In this document: piece after piece, positions 18,009 through 26,657 of the stretch
Numbering within the stretch: the first letter of the stretch is position 1
Layout of the letters: each line of letters opens with the position of its first letter
Assembly (NCBI GenBank): GCA_965221135.1
Contig: CBDCRZ010000100.1
Coordinates: 806,001-870,000, forward strand
Source of the DNA: Sansalvadorimonas sp965221135
GTDB taxonomy: Bacteria > Pseudomonadota > Gammaproteobacteria > Pseudomonadales > Endozoicomonadaceae
Direction: 5' to 3'
Length of the DNA: 64,000 nucleotides
The notes under the pieces: model-generated
Seen by the model: the letters and a program-made list of their open reading frames with translations, nothing else
The model's database searches: none
What the model was told of the DNA's origin: nothing
Translations under genes and position numbers: made by a program

Positions 18009-18545
18009 TTATAGTTCTTGATGTCTATTGTTTTGTTTAACCCTTTTGGCCCTGCCAGAAAATAATATTTTTTCATGCTCAATGGTTCTTAAATAAAATC
18101 TAAATTTGTCTTTTTCTAAAATAGGCCTGAAGTAAATAGTCCAATATGTTTCTTTTTCTATTATGTCTGATAGAAAACGTGTCTGATTAAATGTTTTTTG
18201 CTTTGTTAGGGTTAGCATTGTTAGTTCTTTCTCTTGTTGTTTAATATCAATAAACCATATGCCCTTGGTTGTTATAGGATGTGTTTTATCGCCGTTAGTG
18301 TGATCGGTTTTAATGTTATAATATCCCCAGTATCCATCGATTGATTGTTTGATTTCTTCTCCTTTATCGTTATAGGTTATCTGCTCTTGTCGTATTATAA
18401 AGCCAGGTACGATTTCAAGTTCGTATGCCTTGAAAGATTTATTGAATTGAAGTTTCCATTTCCCATAAAAGTTGAGCGTGGGCTCAGCTGATGACTGCGT
18501 TGCATAAATCAGAAATATGTACGCTATAAAGTGTCGAATTTTCAT
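18009..18545 (-). CDS. Exported hypothetical protein, copy 2 (paralog of 17044-17619)
   Basis: 178 residues; signal peptide MKIRHFIAYIFLIYATQSSA, then NFYGKWKLQF, YELEIVPGF, a divergent middle, GIWFIDIKQQ and a Lys/Arg-rich end (KRVKQNNRHQEL). It is not a family I can name. Between the two copies the best conserved parts are the leader, signal peptide and scattered aromatic residues. The middle differs strongly, as in proteins under diversifying selection. It is AT-rich compared with the rest of the window. Confidence 0.65.
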   Translation of the reverse strand: MKIRHFIAYIFLIYATQSSAEPTLNFYGKWKLQFNKSFKAYELEIVPGFIIRQEQITYNDKGEEIKQSIDGYWGYYNIKTDHTNGDKTHPITTKGIWFIDIKQQEKELTMLTLTKQKTFNQTRFLSDIIEKETYWTIYFRPILEKDKFRFYLRTIEHEKILFSGRAKRVKQNNRHQEL

Positions 18546-18573
18546 AACTGGTGTATCTCGGTTAGTTTTTACA

Positions 18574-18738
18574 TAAGTGCCCGGTCACATGAAAACAACT
18601 ATTTCTGACTCAATCTCCAGGACACTCAGCAGTTCCGCAGCTTCAGTCACATAACGGGCTATGCTCCCTGCGCTGCAACCCCGCTGAGCAACCTGTTTAT
18701 TGGCCAGAAATAGTTGTTTCCACATGGCCGGGAACTTA
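18574..18738. mobile_element. MITE-like element, copy B (165 bp)
   Basis: It starts TAAGTGCCCGGTCACATG and ends CCACATGGCCGGGAACTTA, the reverse complement of that start with a few changes. The subterminal parts also pair: GAAAACAACTATTTCTG and CCAGAAATAGTTGTTTCC. The core includes GGGCTATGCTCCCTGCGCTG, shared with copy A in inverse orientation. It is a good candidate for a folded, non-autonomous element. Copies B and C fill most of the 565-base gap 18546-19110; the 200 bases between them show nothing I recognise. Confidence 0.85.
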
Positions 18739-18939
18739 GCTATGAGATACGACATTCGATTGTACTGTTTTTCAATTGCTAAACATTGATTTCATCTAAC
18801 TAATGGGTAAGAACTCCTGACAAACCCTGATGGCTGCTTCAATTCGCAGACGGAGCAGGAAAAGAACGCAATGCTGCGATCAAACATTTGGTTGTTTTAC
18901 AGATGTGGCAAAGCCAGCGCAGAGCTTTCACTATTGGGG

Positions 18940-19061
18940 TAAGTGCCCGGCCATGTGGAAACATTTATTTCTGGCGAATAAACAGGCTGTTCAGCTGCGG
19001 CACGGCTGAGTGTTCTGGAGATTGAGTCAGAAATAGTTGTTTTCATGTGACCGGGTACCTA
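18940..19061. mobile_element. MITE-like element, copy C (122 bp, core deleted)
   Basis: TAAGTGCCCGGCCATGTGG at the left and CATGTGACCGGGTACCTA at the right are the same terminal inverted repeats as copies A and B. The central piece containing the AGGGAGCATAGC segment is missing. Confidence 0.8.
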
Positions 19062-19110
19062 ATAGCTGTCTGAAAATGACTTTGCCGTTAGGCCACGTGT
19101 TGAAGAGCGG

Positions 19111-19401
19111 TTAGCTCAATGGTGCAACCTTATGCATTTCAACAGACTCAGCCATGCCTTTGGTGGTTTCGATGTATTCGGCCATATGGGCTGAAGTAGC
19201 GTGGGCTTTGAATGCGCCCTTGTCGGCGTAAACTTCGTAGACGAACAAGGTGGTAGGCTCCTTCAGGTCCTGGTGGAAGGTGTAGGTGATGCAGCCGCTT
19301 TCTTCACGGGTTGCAGCGACAGCTTTCAGAGCGGCGGCTTTCAGTTGCTCGAGAGTGTCTTCTTTGGCTTTGATCTTCACAATCATGTTCAGCTGAGACA
19401 T
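19111..19401 (-). CDS. Antibiotic biosynthesis monooxygenase (ABM) domain protein, YgiN-like
   Basis: A 96-residue one-domain ferredoxin-fold protein of the ABM family (PF03992). Typical features are IVKIKAKEDTLEQLKAAALK at the start, the ESGCITYTFHQD segment and FVYEVYADKGAFKAHATSAH. Members act as quinol monooxygenases or cofactor-free oxygenases, or handle reactive carbonyls; the substrate here is unknown. AAGGTG precedes ATG 19401. It is a single gene next to MITE copy C. Confidence 0.85.
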   Translation of the reverse strand: MSQLNMIVKIKAKEDTLEQLKAAALKAVAATREESGCITYTFHQDLKEPTTLFVYEVYADKGAFKAHATSAHMAEYIETTKGMAESVEMHKVAPLS

Positions 19402-19580
19402 GCGTACACCTTCAGATTTTGTATTTCGTTGTATATATCGTATTGTGGCTATAGCCCCGCAGGGCGCTAGCTGCGGCTGATAATATCAGATCAGTACCAA
19501 GGGTATAAGGTGATGGGGTGGATGGCGGTCATTTCGTCGAAACAGTTATAGTTATGGGTGATGGAAATACGAGAACAAAA

Positions 19581-19823
19581 ATGGCAAGTCATCGACGATT
19601 GATAAAAAATCCACTTCCTAGCAAACTGAATAAACCCCTCAAGTTAAATACCATTGCCATTGTGCTGCTGATTATTGTGGTGGTTATAGTGGCAGTTTCA
19701 GTATGGAAATTAGGGGTTAAATCGGGGTTGCTCTTTTCTGGTTTTTTCTTATTGTCAGGGGTATGGGCTTACTGGGACTCTCAGCGTGATACCAAAGGTT
19801 GGGGAAAGAAGGGGAATGAGTAA
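19581..19823 (+). CDS. Small membrane protein of unknown function
   Basis: 80 residues from ATG 19581 (GAGA six bases upstream); an in-frame ATG at 19518 would make it 101. A basic N-terminus precedes one or two hydrophobic segments (IAIVLLIIVVVIVAVSVW and LLFSGFFLLSGVWAYW), and the tail is Lys/Gly-rich. No family recognised. It lies 46 bases before the lipocalin gene on the same strand and may be co-transcribed with it. Confidence 0.55.
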   Translation: MASHRRLIKNPLPSKLNKPLKLNTIAIVLLIIVVVIVAVSVWKLGVKSGLLFSGFFLLSGVWAYWDSQRDTKGWGKKGNE

Positions 19824-19869
19824 GGTGTGAATGTATTCATCTTTTATATTTTGATCGTTCAGGAGCTCA

Positions 19870-20394
19870 ATGAAAAAGCCTTTCTTTATCTTCCTGGTCA
19901 TTTTTCTTACCGGGTGTGTGGGTGTTCCGAAAGGTGCTGCTCCGATCAATAATTTTGATGCAGAGCGCTATCTGGGTAAGTGGTACGAGTTTGCCCGCTT
20001 TGATCACTCCTTTGAGCGCGGGCTTGAGCAGGTTACTGCTGAGTATACGATGCGCGATGACGGTGGCATAAAGGTTGTTAATCGGGGTTATTCACCGAGT
20101 AAAGGCAAATGGCAGGAAGCCACAGGGGTAGCCTACTTTGTTGAGTCACCAGATACGGGTCATATGAAAGTTTCGTTCTTCGGCCCTTTCTATGGTTCTT
20201 ATGTCATTTTGGATTTGGACAAGGAAGGTTATGAATACTCTCTTGTCTCCGGACCTAATAAATCCTTCTTGTGGATACTTTCTCGTGAACCCACATTGCC
20301 AAAAAAAGTTATTAAAAGGCTGGTAGACAAAGCTGACAGCCTGAATTTCGATACCAATAAACTTCTATTTATCAATCAAACAACTTCACAGTGA
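19870..20394 (+). CDS. blc: Outer-membrane lipocalin Blc-like lipoprotein
   Basis: 174 residues; lipobox FLTGC (C16) after a hydrophobic N-terminus. The lipocalin signature N-x-F-D-x-x-RYLGKWYEFARFDHSFERG is clear, followed by the second structurally conserved region (GYSPSKGKWQEATGVAYF) and DLDKEGYEYSLVSGP. Bacterial Blc binds lysophospholipids and other lipids at the outer membrane, and is often induced under stress or in stationary phase. AGGAG lies seven bases before the ATG. Length fits the family. Confidence 0.93.
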   Translation: MKKPFFIFLVIFLTGCVGVPKGAAPINNFDAERYLGKWYEFARFDHSFERGLEQVTAEYTMRDDGGIKVVNRGYSPSKGKWQEATGVAYFVESPDTGHMKVSFFGPFYGSYVILDLDKEGYEYSLVSGPNKSFLWILSREPTLPKKVIKRLVDKADSLNFDTNKLLFINQTTSQ

Positions 20395-20426
20395 AAATTG
20401 ATTTCTTCAGTGCAGTGGGAGAACAG

Positions 20427-20451
20427 GGAAAACACAGGATTGTGATTTTCC
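20427..20451. terminator. Bidirectional terminator between blc and speG
   Basis: GGAAAACAC pairs with GTGATTTTCC (one bulge) in the 76-base gap between convergent genes. A/T runs on both sides of the loop allow function in either direction. Confidence 0.6.
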
Positions 20452-20470
20452 TTGTGTGCACAGTAATCGC

Positions 20471-21016
20471 TTAAGCCCTGGTACCAGTATTTTTAAGGTA
20501 GCCACACTGCAAAATATACATGCGCAGCACATCGCAGTATTTCCCGTTGGTGAAATACTCCTGAACATGCCTGCCTTCTTCAATAAAGTCCGTTTCACGA
20601 TAGAGATGGATGGCCTTTTCATTCTCCACCGCCACCACAAGGTAGACTTTATTCAGGTTCAGGATGGTGAACGCATAGTCCAGTGCCAGTTTGATCAGGC
20701 CTCTGGCATGCCCCTTTCCCTGGTAGCCTGGTGCGATGATAATTTGAAACTCCGCCTTGCGATGGACGTAGTCAATCTCAATCAGTTCTACCAGACCTAT
20801 GGATTCGGGGGTGGTGCTATGTTTTGGCGTGAACTCGGCAACAAAGCGACGCTCTGTATTGTCATGGATGTGTTTTCTGTAAAGGTCTTCCAGTTCATCG
20901 AAAGACTCATAGGGCTCTTCAAACCAGTAGGACATTATGCTGCGGTTGTTGTTCAGGGAGTGAACAAAGCGAAGATCTTTCTTTTCAAGGGCACGTAAGC
21001 GGATACTGCTTTTCAT
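20471..21016 (-). CDS. speG: Spermidine N1-acetyltransferase SpeG
   Basis: GNAT-family enzyme (181 residues) that acetylates spermidine/spermine with acetyl-CoA and so limits polyamine toxicity. The match to E. coli SpeG is visible throughout: RALEKKDLRFVHSLNNN, SYWFEEPYESF, DLYRKHIHD, RRFVAEF, the acetyl-CoA site QIIIAPGYQGKGHARG and NLNKVYLVVAVENEKAIHLY. The end is slightly shorter than in E. coli. It is a single gene. Confidence 0.95.
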   Translation of the reverse strand: MKSSIRLRALEKKDLRFVHSLNNNRSIMSYWFEEPYESFDELEDLYRKHIHDNTERRFVAEFTPKHSTTPESIGLVELIEIDYVHRKAEFQIIIAPGYQGKGHARGLIKLALDYAFTILNLNKVYLVVAVENEKAIHLYRETDFIEEGRHVQEYFTNGKYCDVLRMYILQCGYLKNTGTRA

Positions 21017-21155
21017 CCGAAAATCTCAATTTAATACGCGGTCTGTAGAGATGACTGCTGGCAGAGGGAACCAGGTGGGTATTTTTAGTGATTCTAAAGG
21101 ATAGCCGGTGCTGCTGACTATATAAATATAACCACCAACTGACTTTGATCAAGGC

Positions 21156-23254
21156 TTAATACAGCTCTAATGCCACTTTTTCACACAGGAGTGTCAGCCC
21201 TTCGATTAAATGAACCTGCGGCTCTCTATAACTTAGACCCAACATTCCAAGACTGTTTAAACATAATTTTTCGTCAATCTCGGAACTTATGTCGTAGAGT
21301 TCAGGAGACAATGCCCTGACTCTCTTCAGGTCACCACAAGCACTGAAGTCGTCTCTGTCCCGACTCCAGTACATTAATTCCCTGGCCGTGATTCTTCGCC
21401 ATTCTTTGTACTCGCTCTCATTATCAAAATAGTTTTTGAGTGACTTGTTCTTTGTAAAAAGACCTGTAAGTAACTGCTCACATGTCTGTTCCAGAAAACG
21501 ACTCACATCCTCAACAGCCTGCGGGTTTTGATAGTGAAATTCGATATCTGATCTATGCAGGCGAGCATAGATCAGCATAATGGCAAACAGATTGTTGGCG
21601 AGGGTGTTCATCATCGCACCCTTTTGCAGATACCGTGTTGTCAGACCGGGCTGGCCGAAGGAGAGGATTCGCCCATACATCTCCAGATCTCCTATGTCTC
21701 TTAGTCCGGAGTAGCCAAAATCCGGCTTATCCGTGGACGCGATCCAGTCGTCAATGTTTCCAGGAAGAGCATTATGCTCCAGGTACCCTTTACACATGTC
21801 TAAGGAGCCTTTCACCAGACTTTGAAACAGGTTCCAGCGGTTTTCATAATTACATTTGTCGAAGCAATGGAAGATATTCAAAGTGCTGGTATGCAGACAC
21901 CAAGGCTACTCCATACTCCAAGGTCAAAGGCAGCCTTTAGCAGACCAGATTCAGCGGCCTTGCCTTCTGCATCGGTAGCTTTTTTCGATGCATATTTTTT
22001 ATAGTCTTCCGAGGCAAAGTAGTCATAGCCGCTTACCCATTCCTGACCATTGATCATCTGGTAGTGCAAAGGTGTCGTTAACGATTGAAGTAGAGCAGGG
22101 GGAATCGCTGTCTTTTCAATAAGGAATAAGCTACCAGGGCGGGGTATCTCACTTTGTAGCCCCAGTTCGCTTTGATGTTGCTGCGCAAACTCATGAACGG
22201 CCTGTTCCCGAATAAAGTCCTGCCATGACTCCCCCTGACACTGGAACTTGAAGTAGATCCGTTGGGCAGTATTTTGAGAGGCTGTGCTTTGAAAGGTTGA
22301 GAAAGAACGGCCACCATGGACCAGACATTGCCCGGGCAGCTCTCTTCGTATTTCTATGTTTTCCGGCTTGTTCGTTTGGGCGTGGTTGTCGATATGTTCT
22401 TCGAGACAGCGCCCCAGATTTTGTCTGGGTAATTGGAAATCCAGGCCTGAGTGCAGCGCTTTTTTTAAACCAGGCATAGCCACATTAGGGCGTAATTTTA
22501 TTGTTGGGTCGTAACGGTGCAGCAGTTCTGCGCTCCTTGTAAAGGGGCGGGAATCGTATTTTCCTGGCGCACAGGGTGCCTGCTTTAATGCGTATAACCA
22601 GGAAAAGACATTCCAGTTGTTTTGTGGCCCCACTCCCCCCATGTGGCTATTGTAGTAGCTTCTTTTAAACTCTTCGACGAAGCCGTTAAAAGGGGGCATT
22701 GTGCGGTAGATTTCTAATAGCCTGCCTGCTGATATATGTTCAGCCGGAATGTGCTCGAGATTCTCTGGATCATGAACTAAAAAACTTTCGCACAGAGCTT
22801 TTGACCTTTCACTCATAGGGACAAGCTGCAGGGCAGGCATATACACCATGTTGTGACTCTGTTGTATTCTTTCCTGAGTCCACCGGTGCCCAGGCATTTT
22901 TTTTAGTTCTTCTTTCAGTTTTCTTACTGCAGCCATGTACAGGTATCCCTCAGCATTTAAAAGGCTCAGGGTTTTGGCGATAAGGCACTCTACATCTGCG
23001 TACTGTTGATTAGTAACGAGTGGCGTTACATTTTTAACGTATAGAATATCTCGGCTCTGAATAGCTGGATTCGCAGCGTCTCTCGATTCTTTTGCTGGTA
23101 GAAGGGGAGTGTGAGAGGTTTGAAAAGCTCTGTCGCCAGCTTGTGCTGCTGATTTCGCTGTTGCTGAATGCGTAGTTGTAGTATTGGAGTGCTGACTGGC
23201 TTCTAAAGTCGTAACATGAAGAACCTCCAAACTATTCATTGTCCCATTGTCCAT
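21156..23254 (-). pseudogene. Large effector-like gene split by a frameshift (458 + 241 codons)
   Basis: Two consecutive reading frames (23254-21878 and 21881-21156) overlap at TTGA. The second would start at a TTG with no ribosome-binding site. Aligned to the 3801-7106 protein, the first frame's end (DLGVWSSLGVCIPAL) and the second's start (NIFHCFDK) run on as one segment: DVGKLWAAGINPPDILSAYHNK is the uninterrupted equivalent. PDFGYSGLRD in the second frame matches YPNVGATGLRD. A single -1 shift would join them into a protein of about 700 residues. So this is probably a disrupted gene, unless the shift is programmed or a sequencing error. The N-terminal 60 residues are Thr/Ser/Ala-rich. A 14-G tract lies about 90 bases upstream of the start. 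Function unknown; same family as the two very large proteins. Confidence 0.75.
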
Positions 23255-23342
23255 TATTAAATCCTTCTCAAGCCATTGTTAAATCCTTTTCAACCCGTTT
23301 AAACCCTTCTCAACAAGCTTTACTTAAGGCTGCTGCAGGTTC

Positions 23343-23356
23343 GGGGGGGGGGGGGG
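23343..23356. repeat. Homopolymer of 14 G
   Basis: An uninterrupted run of 14 G in the 217-base gap between the divergent frameshifted gene (start 23254) and bluB (start 23472). Such tracts slip readily and can tune promoter spacing. The adjacent 23260-23330 region contains three imperfect repeats of AAATCCTTCTCAA. Confidence 0.9.
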
Positions 23357-23471
23357 TTCTATAGACCATTGCAGAGCATAATGGTCCATTTTGTCAGCCA
23401 AGACACCATCATAACTCCCCTGTTAAACTGCCGCTTTTCAAAGCCAGTCTTACTGTTGTGGAGTGTTTTGG

Positions 23472-24110
23472 GTGCACATAAATGAAGTAGAAAGAGATGC
23501 TCTCTATAAAGTGCTGTTTGCGCGAAGAGATGTTCGGGAGAACTTCTTGCCAGACCCTGTTCCGGAAGATGTTCTGGAGCGCATTTTAAGGGCCGGGCAC
23601 CATGCACCGAGTGTCGGTTTTATGCAGCCATGGGACTTTGTTCTCGTCACCAATAAAAAAACCAGACAAGCGATTAAAGACGGCTACGCCGTGGCTCGGG
23701 AAGAATCTGCCCGCCAGTTCTCACCGGAGAAGCGAGAGCAGTACCTGAGCTTCAAGTTAGAAGGAATACTGGAAGCGCCTTTAGGTATTTGTGTCACCTG
23801 TGACCGTGAGCGCAATGGCCCCACGGTAATAGGGCGTACCATCAAACCGGAGATGGATCTCTACAGTACCGTCTGTGCCATTCAGAACATGTGGCTGGCG
23901 GCACGCGCTGAGAATATTGGTCTTGGCTGGGTCAGTATCCTCCATGATGAGGTATTAAGGGACACACTTAATATTCCTGACAATAAAGATATTGTGGCGT
24001 ACCTGTGCCTTGGCTATGTGTCTGGGTTTGCAGAACAGCCGGATCTGGAGAAGAAAGGCTGGTTACCCAGGGGCAATATCAACCAGATCATTCACCGGGA
24101 AACCTGGTGA
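23472..24110 (+). CDS. bluB: 5,6-dimethylbenzimidazole synthase BluB
   Basis: Nitroreductase-fold enzyme (212 residues) that breaks down FMNH2 with O2 to give the lower ligand of vitamin B12. The BluB-specific stretch RRDVRENFLPDPVPEDVLER and APSVGFMQPWDF are both present, as are MDLYSTVCAIQNMWLAARAE and LGWVSIL. I chose GTG 23472, eight bases after GGAG; an upstream GTG at 23463 is possible. No other cobalamin genes are nearby and I see no riboswitch upstream. Confidence 0.92.
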   Translation: MHINEVERDALYKVLFARRDVRENFLPDPVPEDVLERILRAGHHAPSVGFMQPWDFVLVTNKKTRQAIKDGYAVAREESARQFSPEKREQYLSFKLEGILEAPLGICVTCDRERNGPTVIGRTIKPEMDLYSTVCAIQNMWLAARAENIGLGWVSILHDEVLRDTLNIPDNKDIVAYLCLGYVSGFAEQPDLEKKGWLPRGNINQIIHRETW

Positions 24111-24218
24111 AGGGCGCTCAGTCAACCGATAACCGTTCCGTTACTGATTTACTCTCATTTTCCAGACAGTCTCGCTTCCTGCCTAATGTTTTCAGTAAAG
24201 AGGTTAGTGAGTAGAGTT

Positions 24219-25460
24219 ATGGATTCATTATCGAGACGACGCTGTCCATTCGGCCCTCCCAGGCCTGTATGGCAACCCGGGAATATTCCTGGTCGTGAAG
24301 CAATGTTTTATGGGCGTGTTCGTGAAGCATTGCGGCAAACAGTGCCTTATCTCACCCCCTATAAAACCGATAACCGTGTGGTCTATGACGTCTATGGTCG
24401 CCATGTTGCCGGGCTGGTAGCTGCTATTCAGATGATGCCTGATACTGAGCGGCTGTCTTTAGTCTTTCGATCTATCGCTATCAGTATGTTGAATACTGAG
24501 GCTTTGCCGGTTTTGTCACCTTTGGCTCAAGGGCGGATGCAGACGCAGAGGGAAGAGGCGCTGGACGAACTTCTCAAAGAGGGCAGATCGGAGGATGTAT
24601 TCGCGGTTAAGAATGCCCGTGGCAGCACACCTGTTTGGATGTTTTCAGACACGAGACTCTCCCATAAACAGAGACTTGAATGTATTACTTATTTCCACAA
24701 TAGCTACTGGCGCGTGATGCCCCTTAAGGCGCGTATAGGCCTCACCTGTTTATTACGTAGAGAGGTGGATGTGCTGTTGCATGATATCGGCAATTTTCAG
24801 GGCAAGGAAGCAATTACCCGATTTGTTCAGACTCTTTATCCTGTTCTTCCCGTGCTGAATCATGATGTGCGTACCCAAACGTTCATACACGACAGGAACA
24901 GAGTCAGTACGCTCATTGCAAACATCATGAAAGAATTTTTAGCATCGCAACCGCCAGGGGAAATGAGTCGTACTACGACAGTGTATTACAAGTCATTGAT
25001 TGAAGAGTGCGCCAGGTTTCACTTCATGATTAAAGATGACAAAACAACCTTGACAGGTCTGTTATACAAAGCTGCCAAACCCGCTTTTCCGGGGCAGGAA
25101 GAGGCCGAAAAAAAGCTGGTTTGCGAAGTAAAGAGGCTGCTGGCTCAAGGGGAAGGCGCATTAGCCATGGATATTGCTAAACCCTGTCTTATACAGGAAG
25201 AGGGTGGTATGACCCCGGAAACATTTAACTTAATCGAGCAGTTTCGTAAGGCTATTCGTGTCGTGGTTGCAGATTTGTGCCTGGGTGCCAGTGAATTAGG
25301 TTTGAGGGAAAACGTTCGAGGTGAGATTCGCCAGTTGCTGACCAATCTTGGTGGTTTCATGGAACCTTCAGCAGTTATTGGGCTTGGTAACTTTACGCTA
25401 CTGACGCTGCTGCGAGGTATAAGTAAGTTGCCGGATAAAGGCCGGGGTCAGAAACAATAA
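24219..25460 (+). CDS. Helical protein of unknown function, family member 1 of 3
   Basis: 413 residues from ATG 24219, whose leader (GTGAGTAGAGTT) matches the leader of member 2. Not a family I recognise. Conserved landmarks in all three members: IPGREA-x-F/H at about residue 25, then ALRQTVPY and an FRS motif at about 85, W-R-x-MP-x-KAR at about 170, YYKSLIEEC at about 265, and EGGMTPE-x-F-x-LIEQFR near 345. The end is LLRGISKLPDK. The composition is nearly all helical, without signal peptide or membrane helix. About 79 bases upstream lies GTTACTGA, also found before the other two members. Probably a host-directed or toxin-like protein, by context only. Confidence 0.65.
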   Translation: MDSLSRRRCPFGPPRPVWQPGNIPGREAMFYGRVREALRQTVPYLTPYKTDNRVVYDVYGRHVAGLVAAIQMMPDTERLSLVFRSIAISMLNTEALPVLSPLAQGRMQTQREEALDELLKEGRSEDVFAVKNARGSTPVWMFSDTRLSHKQRLECITYFHNSYWRVMPLKARIGLTCLLRREVDVLLHDIGNFQGKEAITRFVQTLYPVLPVLNHDVRTQTFIHDRNRVSTLIANIMKEFLASQPPGEMSRTTTVYYKSLIEECARFHFMIKDDKTTLTGLLYKAAKPAFPGQEEAEKKLVCEVKRLLAQGEGALAMDIAKPCLIQEEGGMTPETFNLIEQFRKAIRVVVADLCLGASELGLRENVRGEIRQLLTNLGGFMEPSAVIGLGNFTLLTLLRGISKLPDKGRGQKQ

Positions 25461-25484
25461 TTAAAGGTTAATGGGTAATCAGGA

Positions 25485-26528
25485 ATGATCTCAGGAAGGA
25501 CGTTGAACGTCTCAGGGGAGGAGAGATGTTCTGATTCTATAGCCAGCTCTGGTGAGGCTTCATGTTCTATGGAATTCAAAATTCCGAGGGAGGAATATGC
25601 CCGCTACCGGGGGAAGCATATAGCGCAACGCCCGGTAGAAGAGTGGTGTGATACTTATGGTAACCCGGATGTTTGGGATTTTGAATTTGAAAAAGCAGTC
25701 GTCAGTGGTACAAGAAAGTTAGAGTCTGAAAAAATTGGAAGTAGAGAGTTAGTGCAGCACTGTGCTAATGCAAGATCTGACATTGCTGAATTACGAGGAA
25801 ATAAATACAAAGAGCTCTTTGGACAGAAACGAACGGAATCCGCCTGGACATTTATTCATAAAAACAAAAACAAATATGGGTATGCGTTAGATAGGGCGAT
25901 AAATATTCAATACGATGATTGTTTTGCTAACAAGTGTAGTGATCATACACGAAAATGGATGGGGAATGTATTTCACCCTTTTGATGATGATTTTAGATAT
26001 GGACTCGTTTTAGGAGCTATTAAGGGAGTAAAGATTGAATTAACTCAATATGTATTCAGTCCTTTCTTTGATGACCAAAATTTAAACTATTGGTTTGGGC
26101 CTGGGCCAGATAATTATGTTTCAGGGGCAGGGTCAGGGATAAGAAAAGAATCGGCGGTTTGGCTTCATACTGCTCCAGGAAACATTGATCAGGTCATGGA
26201 TCACATTGGCCAGTTAATTAACGAAGCTATACAGGGAGATTTAACCGTTATACCAAAAATACACTGGTGGTATGTTCATCTTGCACCTGATAACAGAGGT
26301 AGTGGGGGGATTGCTGAGATGATAATTAGCATTTTGTGTCGATCGCATGGTATTGATCTACCCGCCTGGAAAGAAGGCGTTGCACCTTCCGTAGAAGTTC
26401 TTCTCGAGCCAAGTGAAGAAGTGTTCTGTAAAAGATATCATGAATTATTTGCCACTAATCGCTCTGACATGATGTACTTTTTTAACCCTGCCCTTAGTGG
26501 TAATCAACGCATTTGCCGCCTCATTTAA
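25485..26528 (+). CDS. Unknown protein with a W-W-Y-x-H ... RGSGGIAE motif
   Basis: 347 residues, lying 24 bases after family member 1, so probably co-transcribed. The first 28 residues are Ser-rich; a second ATG at 25569 could be the start. Aromatic residues are frequent (NVFHPFDDDFRYG; NYWFGPGPDNY). The most striking segment is HWWYVHLAPDNRGSGGIAE (residues 260-278), with conserved-looking His, Arg, Gly and Glu residues, which has the look of an active site. I cannot assign a family. Base composition is more AT-rich than the genes on either side, consistent with a separate origin. Confidence 0.6.
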   Translation: MISGRTLNVSGEERCSDSIASSGEASCSMEFKIPREEYARYRGKHIAQRPVEEWCDTYGNPDVWDFEFEKAVVSGTRKLESEKIGSRELVQHCANARSDIAELRGNKYKELFGQKRTESAWTFIHKNKNKYGYALDRAINIQYDDCFANKCSDHTRKWMGNVFHPFDDDFRYGLVLGAIKGVKIELTQYVFSPFFDDQNLNYWFGPGPDNYVSGAGSGIRKESAVWLHTAPGNIDQVMDHIGQLINEAIQGDLTVIPKIHWWYVHLAPDNRGSGGIAEMIISILCRSHGIDLPAWKEGVAPSVEVLLEPSEEVFCKRYHELFATNRSDMMYFFNPALSGNQRICRLI

Positions 26529-26657
26529 GTTAATCTGCATATAGCAATGTCTGATGAAAGGGCAGGAAGTCAGCAAACAGAACTTTCTGGTTACTGACTC
26601 ATAGAAATTTTTGGTGCAGCCTGCCTGATTCGTAAATCGTTTTTTGTGAGCAGAGCT

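Noticed and set aside
20456..20998. 180-codon frame opposite speG
   Set aside because: speG is certain on the minus strand and this frame covers it completely.
21156..21881. Second half of the frameshifted gene as an independent TTG-started gene
   Set aside because: No ribosome-binding site precedes the TTG, and its first residues continue the alignment to the paralog without a break.
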